Assembly: GCA_018669475.1 (NCBI GenBank)
Contig: JABHCC010000137.1
Coordinates: 1 to 64,000 of the forward strand
Reading direction: 5' to 3'
DNA: 64,000 nt
DNA from: Bacteroidota bacterium
GTDB lineage: Bacteria > Bacteroidota > Bacteroidia > Bacteroidales > UBA12481
Positions within the stretch are counted from its first letter, which is position 1; every line of letters starts with the position of its first letter. Both the position numbers and the translations under genes were made by a program. The notes beneath the pieces were generated by a model. That model did not search any database and was not told the origin of the DNA. It worked only from the letters and a program-made list of their open reading frames with translations. Shown in pieces: positions 1-6,907 of the stretch.

Positions 1-67
1 AAGTAGTGTTTTAGCTGAATTTGAGCGATTTGATGTAGATCTTTTTTTAACTTTACTCATAACATAA
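1..67 (+). CDS. possible 3' end of a protein gene
   Basis: The only plus-strand frame open from the window edge encodes 21 residues and stops with TAA at 65-67. The stop sits on a TCATAAC box (57-63) of the kind seen at the attC-like sites downstream. Cassette genes often end inside or next to their recombination site, so this may be the tail of an upstream cassette gene. There is no recognisable domain in so short a piece and it may be chance. Confidence 0.22.
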   Translation, partial: SSVLAEFERFDVDLFLTLLIT

Positions 68-135
68 TAGTATTAATGGTATGAGCTTATACGTCCGGTG
101 GCTGAGATTTGTGATCTTTAGCTACCGGAGGTTGA

Positions 136-195
136 GTTCAACAATGTTTATAATTTATGCCCATTCGGGCACAAATCATACACTAAACGTTATGC
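136..195 (+). other. attC-like recombination hairpin, short form (site A)
   Basis: The box GTTCAAC (136-142) and the box GTTATGC (189-195) flank an imperfect inverted repeat. TGCCC (158-162) pairs with GGGCA (167-171) across a 4-nt loop, and the stem continues through A/T pairs to G146-C183. It is then interrupted by an asymmetric internal loop (AAT on the left, TAAAC on the right) before AAC pairs with GTT. The same plan is seen at 2371-2420. Integron attC sites have AAC/GTT termini and asymmetric bulges, which is why I call it attC-like. No integrase is visible. Confidence 0.6.
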
Positions 196-228
196 CCAAT
201 TAATGCGCAGCAGTAAATACTAGATATT

Positions 229-588
229 ATGGATAGAGTAAATATTAGTGATAAATTAGATTTAATAAAAGATTTCTGGAAACCAATAATAGTTGGGGAG
301 CTTAATAATCAACAAGTAAGATTGGTCAAGATTAAAGGTGAATTCGTTATGCACCACCATGATAATGAGGATGAATTGTTTCTTGTAATTAAAGGAGCTT
401 TAAAAATGGATTACGGTGATAAGATAGTTGATGTAAACGAAGGTGAGTTTATTATCATTCCAAGAGGAGTAAAGCATAAACCAATCGCAGATTCAGAGAC
501 TCATTTATTGCTTTTTGAACCAGATACCGTGTTGAATACAGGAAATATTCGAAATGAATTTACGCTTGATTCTCCAGAACGGAAATAA
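229..588 (+). CDS. cupin domain protein
   Basis: This 119-residue single-domain cupin is probably a small cytosolic metal-binding beta-barrel. The first cupin motif is clear at residues 42-50 (HHHDNEDEL), giving two His and one Glu ligands. The second motif has the usual G-E-F-I-I-I-P run and a His in RGVKHKP near residue 84. There is no signal peptide. Proteins of this class are often annotated as mannose-6-phosphate isomerase-like, but no substrate can be named. It lies between site A and a DUF3795 gene that begins only 2 nt after its stop, so the two are probably co-transcribed and carried as one cassette. Confidence 0.85.
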   Translation: MDRVNISDKLDLIKDFWKPIIVGELNNQQVRLVKIKGEFVMHHHDNEDELFLVIKGALKMDYGDKIVDVNEGEFIIIPRGVKHKPIADSETHLLLFEPDTVLNTGNIRNEFTLDSPERK

Positions 589-590
589 AA

Positions 591-1043
591 ATGGATTACG
601 AACTCATAAAAAAAAGGCTAGCTCCATGTGGACTACATTGTGGAAAATGTTTTGCATTTAAAGATGGTGATATAGGAAAGTTTAGTTTTAAGTTAAGAGA
701 ATCATTAGGGGATTTTGATGTTTATGCTAAAAGATTTGTTGACTTAATTGATGAGCCTGTATTTCTTAAATACCCGGAATTTAAAGAGATGCTAGACTAT
801 ATGTCATTACCACAATGTGGAGGATGCAGAGAAGAAAAGTGTAAGCTTTTTAAGGGGTGCAAGGTAAGAGAATGCTCCGAAAGGTTGAATGTTGATTATT
901 GTTTTGAATGTATTGATTTCCCATGTAATAATACTGGATTTGATGAACACCTTCAAAAACGTTCGGTAGAAATAAATACTCGTATGAAAGAAATTGGAGT
1001 TGATAATTATTACGATGAGATTAAAGATAAATCAAGATACTAA
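591..1043 (+). CDS. DUF3795 domain protein
   Basis: This 150-residue protein is Cys-rich. It has an N-terminal APCGLHCGKC motif (residues about 11-20), a central CGGCREEKCKLFKGCKVREC cluster (about 76-95) and a later CFECIDFPC segment (about 104-112). This spacing is typical of DUF3795, a family of unknown function thought to bind metal. Transcription is probably coupled to the cupin gene 2 nt upstream. A 128-bp attC-like inverted repeat begins 16 nt after its stop, as expected for the last gene of a cassette. A+T-rich codon use matches the neighbouring cassette genes. Confidence 0.82.
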   Translation: MDYELIKKRLAPCGLHCGKCFAFKDGDIGKFSFKLRESLGDFDVYAKRFVDLIDEPVFLKYPEFKEMLDYMSLPQCGGCREEKCKLFKGCKVRECSERLNVDYCFECIDFPCNNTGFDEHLQKRSVEINTRMKEIGVDNYYDEIKDKSRY

Positions 1044-1059
1044 TTGAAAAAAGAACAGG

Positions 1060-1187
1060 GCATAACACGCGCTATAAATAATTTGGTAGTCAGTGGTTTG
1101 CGAAGTTATTGGCTTTTAATTATGTTTACTGTAAACAGTAACGTGAGTGCTTTAGTTTGCCAACTATTCATAGCCCGATCGTTAGTA
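1060..1187 (+). other. attC-like recombination site, long form (site C)
   Basis: GCATAAC (1060-1066) and GTTAGTA (1181-1187) bound a 128-bp imperfect palindrome. The left arm GCTATAAATAATTTGG (1071-1086) pairs with the right arm CCAACTATTCATAGC (1160-1174) with a few mismatches and one extra T. The long central part carries a small TTTACTGTAAA palindrome near 1125. Size and terminal AAC/GTT boxes resemble long attC sites such as VCRs. No other function is evident. Confidence 0.6.
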
Positions 1188-1227
1188 TTAATTGTAAAGA
1201 ACCACAAATGCATTAAGTGAACATGAT

Positions 1228-1824
1228 ATGAAGAAATTAATAATTACAAGCTTTTTTTTAATGAGCTTATTTGCATGTGACAAGGAGAACACACAACCCG
1301 ATCTAGAATATTTTAATAATATTATTGCGGGAAAAACCGAAGGAATAGGTATTAAATATTCAGAGATGTTAACTGACACACTATTTTTTTATTACCCTTC
1401 TTCAAATACAAATAGATATATTGATATTAATGATGATGGAATAAATGATTTTGATTTAAAGTTTTCAGGTACTGCTTCTCCTGGTCATGGAAATTCAAAT
1501 AATACAATTTTAACCATAGGAAATAGTTTTTTAGCAATACCTGAGTTTGAGAGTTATATTGTTGACACTATTCCAATTAATGATACAATTGACGACAAAT
1601 TAATTTGGGTTAATGATACCTGTATATTATACAATTATTATTGGGAAGCGTCTGGGAATTCATCAAATACTGGATTATGGAATGATGTAAGAAACAAATA
1701 TATTGGGACAAAGATACTTGTTGAAGATAAGGCATTATTTGGATGGATACGAGTAGAAATTACTTCTGGATGGAATCTGACTTTGATTGAATATGCATGC
1801 ACGGTTGGATTTGAATTAGAATAG
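1228..1824 (+). CDS. hypothetical lipoprotein
   Basis: This 198-residue predicted lipoprotein has the signal peptide MKKLIITSFFLMSLFAC, with the lipidation Cys at residue 17. The mature part is beta-rich and acidic, with a DINDDGINDFD stretch near residues 67-77 that looks like a dockerin or FG-GAP type calcium loop. I do not recognise the family. It is preceded by site C and followed by half of another attC-like site, so it fits a single-gene cassette. The base composition is very A+T rich. Confidence 0.6.
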   Translation: MKKLIITSFFLMSLFACDKENTQPDLEYFNNIIAGKTEGIGIKYSEMLTDTLFFYYPSSNTNRYIDINDDGINDFDLKFSGTASPGHGNSNNTILTIGNSFLAIPEFESYIVDTIPINDTIDDKLIWVNDTCILYNYYWEASGNSSNTGLWNDVRNKYIGTKILVEDKALFGWIRVEITSGWNLTLIEYACTVGFELE

Positions 1825-1831
1825 CAACTAA

Positions 1832-1896
1832 AACTAACAATATATATAAAAAATAAACGAGATAACAGTAACATCAAAGCTTGTAGCCCGCTTGAA
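1832..1896 (+). other. left half of an interrupted attC-like site (site E)
   Basis: The segment from AACTAAC (1832-1838) through about 1896 matches most positions of the left half of site D (4153 to about 4215). Both read AACAATRTATA, then an A-rich run, then GTAGCATCA-like and TTGTAGCCCGCTTGAACT-like blocks. After TTGAACT the similarity stops and transposase coding sequence begins. No right half follows, so the site appears to have been cut by the arrival of the transposase fragment. Confidence 0.45.
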
Positions 1897-2395
1897 CTCC
1901 AAGGCTATCAAAAAGGTATTCAGAGAAACGGTGAAAGTTGCCAAGCATTTCAATCTTATTGGTGGTACCCTGATCGCCGGAGACAGTACAAAGCTCCGAG
2001 CACAAAACAGCAAGAAAAATAATTTCAACCAGAAGAAGATATCCCGACATTTAGAATACATTGAGAACAAACTTCGCGAATACAATGAAGCTTTGGCTGA
2101 AAGTGATGGTGATAATAAAAGAATAATTGAGGAGGAAATAGGGAAGCAAGAACACCGGAAAGCGGTGTATAAAAAGATTTACACACAGCTCAGTGAAAGC
2201 AGTGAACCACAGGTTTCCACCTCAGATCCTGACAGTCGTCAAATGATTACTCGAAACAACATTACTGAAGTAGCCTATAATCTACAAACGACAGTAGATG
2301 CGAAAAACAACCTTCCGGTTGATTACAAAGTGACCAACACAAATGACAGCAAGGCAATGGGCAAACTGGTGCTAACAATGTATATAGCACATTAA
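1892..2395 (+). pseudogene. IS1182-type transposase fragment
   Basis: This is an open reading frame of 167 codons matching the middle of IS1182-family DDE transposases. It has SKAIKKVF, a first catalytic-type Asp in LIAGDSTKLRA (about residues 28-38), a Lys-rich coiled segment, and DYKVTNTNDSKAMGKLV with the second Asp-type motif. Full transposases are about 450-550 residues, and here both the N-terminus and the C-terminal third are missing. Similarity ends at about base 2367, exactly where the attC-like hairpin 2371-2420 begins. The last residues are therefore read from the recombination site. It cannot be functional. Confidence 0.8.
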
Positions 2396-2420
2396 AACGC
2401 GCCATACACTAAACGTTAGC
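2371..2420 (+). other. attC-like recombination hairpin, short form (site B)
   Basis: GCTAAC (2371-2376) pairs perfectly with GTTAGC (2415-2420). An internal loop of AAT (left) against TAAAC (right) follows, then G2380-C2409 and T2381-A2408, a mismatch, three pairs, a mismatch, and G2387-C2402. The loop sizes and mismatch positions equal those of site A, and both share CATACACTAAACGTTA on the right. It lies directly on the broken end of the transposase fragment. Confidence 0.62.
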
Positions 2421-2493
2421 TTTCATTAGGAGATCACTAGAAAAGTGAATTTGAAAGCATCTTTCCGTATCTTAGTAGAAGATCAAAATATAT

Positions 2494-3204
2494 ATGACCA
2501 AGGAAGCAGCTATAAAACTATTTCAAGACCATAGGGTTCGTGTAGAATGGGATAATGATCAAGAAAAATGGCTCTTTTCCATCATTGATATCATCGGAAT
2601 TTTAACTGAAAGTGAACGGCCAAGAAAGTATTGGTCTGACCTTAAAAAGAAGTTGCGTACGGAGGGAAGTGAAGTGTCCGAACATATCGGACAGTTGAAA
2701 ATGAGATCGCCAGATGGAAAAATGAGACAAACCGATGTGGCAGATACTGAGCAACTTTTACGATTAATACAATCAATCCCTTCTCCGAATGCTGAACCTT
2801 TTAAAATCTGGCTAGCTAAAGTTGGATATGAACGCATTGAAGAGACTGAAGATCCTGAAAAATCGTTTGATCGGGCCATGGAGACTTATTTGCGAAAAGG
2901 CTATTCTGTAAATTGGATTAATCAGCGGCTGAAAAGTATTGAGGTTAGAAAAGAACTAACAGACGAATGGGATATCATAGGAGTAAAGAAAGGATCGGAA
3001 TATGCTATTCTTACAGATGAGATAACTAAAGCATGGGGATGTTGTTTTGAATCATTGCATTTGAAAGGCCAACCTCGTGTTGTGGTTCTCCCAGGCGCCT
3101 CTGCTCTGGGAATTGCAAAGTTGAAAGTTGGTACGTTGAAATGCCCGCCAAATTTTAACCCAACCGTTATGAACAAAAATGAGTACTATATTCAGTATGA
3201 ATAA
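2494..3204 (+). CDS. Bro-N domain protein with atypical C-terminus
   Basis: Residues about 5-110 match the BRO family N-terminal (Bro-N) DNA-binding domain (FSIIDIIGILTES, RKYWSDLKKKL, PSPNAEPFKIWLAKVGYERI). Residues 110-178 match the middle of the usual bacterial Bro-N proteins (SVNWINQRLKSIEVRKELTDEW, EYAILTDEITKAW). After residue about 178 the normal family ending is absent. It is replaced by about 58 residues read from sequence that ends with an attC-like right arm (AACCGTTATGA, 3160-3170). These proteins resemble phage antirepressors, and a role in DNA binding is inferred. Probably truncated by cassette recombination, so function is uncertain. Confidence 0.7.
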   Translation: MTKEAAIKLFQDHRVRVEWDNDQEKWLFSIIDIIGILTESERPRKYWSDLKKKLRTEGSEVSEHIGQLKMRSPDGKMRQTDVADTEQLLRLIQSIPSPNAEPFKIWLAKVGYERIEETEDPEKSFDRAMETYLRKGYSVNWINQRLKSIEVRKELTDEWDIIGVKKGSEYAILTDEITKAWGCCFESLHLKGQPRVVVLPGASALGIAKLKVGTLKCPPNFNPTVMNKNEYYIQYE

Positions 3205-3250
3205 TGAAATCCCGATGACCTTTAATTATTTCCATAATAAGAATACATAA

Positions 3251-4135
3251 ATGATAAGCTCTGACAAGAACTCTTTAAAAAGAAGTAAGAATAAAATAAT
3301 TACGTTTTTATCACTTACATTTCTATTAAGCACAGTATTCTGGGTCCAATTTTTTTTATTAGGAGAAATACCTTCAGGAGGAGGATTAATAGGATTAGGA
3401 TTGATGTGGAGTCCAGGTATTGCTGCTATAATTACCAAAATAGTTTTTGACAGAAATTTACGTGGAATGGGATGGAAATGGGGTAAAACTCATTTTGTGC
3501 TAATGGGCTATATCCTTCCTGTAATAGTTTTCTCATTAATCTACATTCCCATCTGGCTTTTTGGGTTTGCTGAATTTTCTAGTGAATATCTCACCTCTAG
3601 AATTGCTGATGCTGTGGGTTTGGAGAAACCAATATCGCTTGGCCTGACAATTTTAATACAATCCACTTTAGGCTTATTAACGGTCATTATTCCAGCATTG
3701 GGAGAAGAAATAGGCTGGCGTGGACTCCTTGTACCTGAGCTTGCAAAACGGATAAGTTTTACTAAAATGGCTCTAGTTGTGGGTGGGATCTGGGCCATCT
3801 GGCATTACCCAATGATGTTTTTGGGACATTCTGAAGAGACCAATATGCTTCAACACATAGTTTTCTACACTGTGAAGTTGCTTGCTTATTCATTTATTAT
3901 TTCTTGGTTGGTTCTTAAGAGCGGTAGTATCTGGCCTGCTGTTTTTATGCATGCAAGTGGCAATTTATTTCTAGAGGGGGTTTTTAATGATCTAACAGTA
4001 AGTAACAATATTACCAGAATATTATTGGACGATGCTGGATTTGGAGTAGTTGGTGTTTATATAATCTTTGCATACGTATTTTGGCGTAAGAAATCTGAAA
4101 TAGCTAATAGTTTATTAAAGATTACGAATGGGTAG
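3251..4135 (+). CDS. CPBP family intramembrane metalloprotease
   Basis: This 294-residue polytopic membrane protein has about eight hydrophobic segments. The CPBP (Abi/CAAX protease) motifs are present: EEIGWRG at residues about 155-161, AIWHYPMMF at about 181-189, and HASGN near residue 235. Members are intramembrane glutamate or metallo-type proteases. In bacteria they process peptides or give self-immunity to bacteriocins, but no substrate gene lies next to it here. It starts 46 nt after the Bro-N gene and is followed by attC-like site D, consistent with a one-gene cassette. Confidence 0.88.
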   Translation: MISSDKNSLKRSKNKIITFLSLTFLLSTVFWVQFFLLGEIPSGGGLIGLGLMWSPGIAAIITKIVFDRNLRGMGWKWGKTHFVLMGYILPVIVFSLIYIPIWLFGFAEFSSEYLTSRIADAVGLEKPISLGLTILIQSTLGLLTVIIPALGEEIGWRGLLVPELAKRISFTKMALVVGGIWAIWHYPMMFLGHSEETNMLQHIVFYTVKLLAYSFIISWLVLKSGSIWPAVFMHASGNLFLEGVFNDLTVSNNITRILLDDAGFGVVGVYIIFAYVFWRKKSEIANSLLKITNG

Positions 4136-4152
4136 TGCGGGAAGATTTCTGT

Positions 4153-4314
4153 TCATAACAATGTATACAAAAAAAAAGCTAGATGGCGGTAGCATCAGGG
4201 TTTGTAGACCGTTTGAACTTTATTGTCAGTTGAAAGTTTTGTATTTTGGAATCCCTTACTTTTTAACCTTAACACCAAGCCGAAAAGCGTAGTAGATCGC
4301 ACAACGTGTTATGC
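4153..4314 (+). other. attC-like recombination site, long form (site D)
   Basis: TCATAAC (4153-4159) and GTTATGC (4308-4314) form six end pairs (CATAAC with GTTATG). Inside them the left strand has AAT and the right strand AACGT before G4163-C4302 and T4164-A4301. That repeats the 3-nt/5-nt internal loop of sites A and B, although the inner stem is poorer. The 160-bp centre contains no gene. Its left half is shared with the interrupted site E at 1832-1896. Confidence 0.5.
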
Positions 4315-4331
4315 AATAATTAACGAATGTG

Positions 4332-4361
4332 TTGATCGTGTTGTGCAAACACGTATCTTTG
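4332..4361 (+). promoter_or_regulatory. Bacteroidota-type promoter for the ATPase gene
   Basis: TTG at 4332-4334 and TATCTTTG at 4354-4361 are separated by 19 nt. That fits the -33 TTG and -7 TAnnTTTG consensus of the Bacteroidota primary sigma factor. Transcription would begin near 4368, downstream of the upstream in-frame ATG at 4329 and before the ATG at 4386. This supports the shorter protein. The promoter begins just 18 nt after site D, so the cassette carries its own promoter. Confidence 0.6.
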
Positions 4362-4385
4362 CAGAGGATTATATATATTAAAGCT

Positions 4386-5555
4386 ATGAGAACACTTTAT
4401 CAGAAATATAAAACGCTTTTGCAAAGCACCCCAACAGATTTTAAGCGCTATTTGTACGAAGAAATCTCATGGGATAGTCGTATGATTGGGATTATTGGTG
4501 CTCGTGGCGTCGGAAAAACGACCATGATTCTGCAATATATCAAAGAACAATTAGACAGTAAAAAAGCACTTTATGTATCCGCAGACGACATGTTCTTTGG
4601 TGAAAACAGACTAGTTGATTTAGCTGATGACTTCTATAAGAATGCAGGAGAATATTTGCTTATAGATGAAATTCATAAATACAGGGACTGGTCTCGCGAG
4701 CTTAAGAATATTTACGATTCATTTCCAACACTAAAAGTTGTATTCACCGGTTCTTCTGTACTGGATATACTAAAAGGCTCCGATGATTTAAGCCGACGAA
4801 CTTTAATCTACAAACTACAAGGACTCTCATTTCGGGAGTATTTGAAACTCTATCATAGTCATGAAATAGAAATTTTTTCGTTAGAGCAAATAGTCAAGAA
4901 CGAAGTGAAAATTAGCGGCATAGATCACCCGTTGCCATTGTTTAATGACTATTTGAAACGCGGGTACTATCCATTCGGCCTTGAAAATGAAATGAATTTA
5001 CGTTTAGGGCAAATTATTGTACAGACATTAGAAACAGATATACCGCAATACGCAAACCTTAATGTTGGCACAAGTCGTAAACTGAAACGATTACTTTCAA
5101 TTATTGGAGAAAGTGTGCCGTTCAAACCCAACTTCTCCAAAATAGCCGAGATAATTGGTGTGAGTAGGAACTCCTTAGATGATTATTTCTCCTATATGGA
5201 AAAAGCAGGCCTTATCGGGCAATTACGCACTGAAACAAAAGGTATTCGTGGCTTAGGAAAGGTTGGTACAGTGTATTTAGATAATCCAAATATCATTTTT
5301 AACTTGGTAGGTGATAGATCAAATGTGGGAAATATTCGAGAAACTTTCTTCCTCAATCAAATGCGAGTTTTAAATGAGGTAATATTTTCAAAGAATGCCG
5401 ATTTCGTCATTAACAATTATACGTTCGAGGTTGGAGGAAAGAACAAGCAGCAAAAACAAATAGAGAAAGACGGTAAATCATTTGTGGTAAAAGATGATAT
5501 TGAATTTGGTTACCGCAATGTGATCCCGCTTTGGGCTTTTGGGTTGAATTATTAA
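4386..5555 (+). CDS. AAA family ATPase with DUF4143 domain
   Basis: The protein has 389 residues from the ATG chosen because a promoter lies between it and the earlier in-frame ATG at 4329. An N-terminal AAA_14 domain has Walker A GARGVGKT (about residues 38-45) and Walker B YLLIDEIHKYRDW (about 89-101). The C-terminal part is DUF4143, a winged-helix plus nuclease-like fold, with DYFSYMEKAGLI. These stand-alone ATPases are common in bacterial and archaeal accessory DNA and their role is unknown. A link to defence or toxin function has been suggested but is not shown. The gene is cassette-like: its own promoter, site D upstream, and an attC-like end motif downstream. Confidence 0.85.
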   Translation: MRTLYQKYKTLLQSTPTDFKRYLYEEISWDSRMIGIIGARGVGKTTMILQYIKEQLDSKKALYVSADDMFFGENRLVDLADDFYKNAGEYLLIDEIHKYRDWSRELKNIYDSFPTLKVVFTGSSVLDILKGSDDLSRRTLIYKLQGLSFREYLKLYHSHEIEIFSLEQIVKNEVKISGIDHPLPLFNDYLKRGYYPFGLENEMNLRLGQIIVQTLETDIPQYANLNVGTSRKLKRLLSIIGESVPFKPNFSKIAEIIGVSRNSLDDYFSYMEKAGLIGQLRTETKGIRGLGKVGTVYLDNPNIIFNLVGDRSNVGNIRETFFLNQMRVLNEVIFSKNADFVINNYTFEVGGKNKQQKQIEKDGKSFVVKDDIEFGYRNVIPLWAFGLNY

Positions 5556-5961
5556 GTGAACTGAGATGAAAAAGGGGCCTCCCTTTATGCTACATTAAAA
5601 AACAAAGGGGTTGAATGGAGAATAAATTATCGCTACACTGTAACGACAATTGTAATGTTGGGTTTCTAAAATCTGAGATTGTCCTCGGTTTAATTGCTGC
5701 AGAGCAGAAAAGTGAGACTTGAAAAAACCTACAAGAAATCTTTCTGAGCATTAAAAGCATAAAAAGAACGCAGCTTAATAACATGCAAACACCATAGCAT
5801 TCAGTGAAAGTACAAGCATCGCTTCCCGCTCGATCCAATTTCCTTCATGAAACTAGATCACACGCTTGGCTGCGGCCTCTGCACCGAACGTTATCGGTAA
5901 GATTCCAAACGTGTATTTTGAATAAATCATAAAGAATACAAATCAAACCTAAGAGGAAAAA
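5556..5961 (+). other. 406-bp gap with an attC-like right end (site F)
   Basis: No convincing gene is seen here. The minus-strand open frame at 5590-5838 has no recognisable domain. Near the right end, CACCGAACGTTATCGG (5882-5897) has the GTT-type box seen at the other sites. No clear matching left arm was found within 150 bp, and ATAAC near 5778 is only a weak candidate. I take it as a degenerate or divergent attC-like site. Confidence 0.3.
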
Positions 5962-6747
5962 ATGAAAAAAGTCGTTAAAATACTCATTATGATAGTGGTA
6001 TTAATTGTTGAACCAGCCATTAACTCGACTGTGAGCGGTCAGGATTTTCATCCTGCGCCAAAATTGTTTATTGGAGGAGGAGCTTTGCCGGAACCAATGT
6101 ATAAAGAATTTCTCAAGCTGACAGGTCCAGATGCTAAACTTGTAGTAATTCCGACCGCCTCAAATGATGATATTGATAGGGAGCAAATGCAAGAACTTTG
6201 GCTATCTCGTGGATTCAAGGAGATTAGCATCCTGCATACAAACGACACGGAAGTCGCCTCATCCTCCGATTTCTCAGCGCCGCTGAGAACAGCAACGGCC
6301 GTCTGGTTTGGGGGAGGTTCACAACAGAGAATTGCCGACGCTTATAGCGGCACCACTGTGGAAAAAGAATTGTATAAACTAATGCAACGGGGCGGAGTTA
6401 TTGGTGGAAGCTCAGCAGGGGCTGCAATTCAGTCGAGAGTTATGATTAGAGGTGGTGGTGACCAGCCAAAGATCTCGACAGGATTCGAATTATTACCGGG
6501 AGCCATCATTGATCAGCACTTCCTGAAAAGAAACCGGCTCTCCAGGCTTATCGCAGCTGTTCGTACTCATCCAGGACTTATTGGATTCGGCATTGATGAG
6601 GGAACAGCTATTGTTGTATGCGACAACGAATACAGAATTGTTGGTAAATCGTATGTGTTACGCTTTGAGATGGTCGAAGGAGCAATCAAAGTTGATGCCT
6701 TTGAAAATGGGGATGTTGTTCCCCTGACGGATCGCCAGGAGGACTGA
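5962..6747 (+). CDS. exported cyanophycinase-like peptidase, family S51
   Basis: This 261-residue protein has an N-terminal signal peptide (hydrophobic residues 5-25, likely cleavage near residue 27). The S51 serine peptidase signature is present: FGGGSQ at 116-121, nucleophile Ser151 in GGSSAGA, a His in DQHFLKR and a Glu in GIDEGTA. Cyanophycinases hydrolyse multi-L-arginyl-poly-L-aspartate to beta-Asp-Arg dipeptides, and exported forms degrade cyanophycin released by other cells. No cyanophycin synthetase is nearby, which favours scavenging or another isopeptidase role. It stands alone on the plus strand after attC-like remnant F and may be a cassette gene. Confidence 0.87.
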   Translation: MKKVVKILIMIVVLIVEPAINSTVSGQDFHPAPKLFIGGGALPEPMYKEFLKLTGPDAKLVVIPTASNDDIDREQMQELWLSRGFKEISILHTNDTEVASSSDFSAPLRTATAVWFGGGSQQRIADAYSGTTVEKELYKLMQRGGVIGGSSAGAAIQSRVMIRGGGDQPKISTGFELLPGAIIDQHFLKRNRLSRLIAAVRTHPGLIGFGIDEGTAIVVCDNEYRIVGKSYVLRFEMVEGAIKVDAFENGDVVPLTDRQED

Positions 6748-6907
6748 CTTGAAGAACAAAATCAAACCAATAGCACAAGTTATATGCCATTAAAACGGTA
6801 CATAACCATACTCGGTGTCCGGCATGGGTTTTAATTATAGGGTGTAGATGCGGAGGTTTCTTTGTATATTACTCTACTCGATTAGGCTCCATTGAAAAAC
6901 AAAGAAA

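Noticed and set aside
5590-5838. Minus-strand open frame of 82 codons in the 406-bp gap
   Set aside because: Cys-rich hydrophobic translation without a recognisable domain, and no promoter or neighbour that supports it.
6770-6800. attC-like site at the GTTATATGCC box after the cyanophycinase gene
   Set aside because: No matching left arm or internal-loop pattern could be found within 150 bp.
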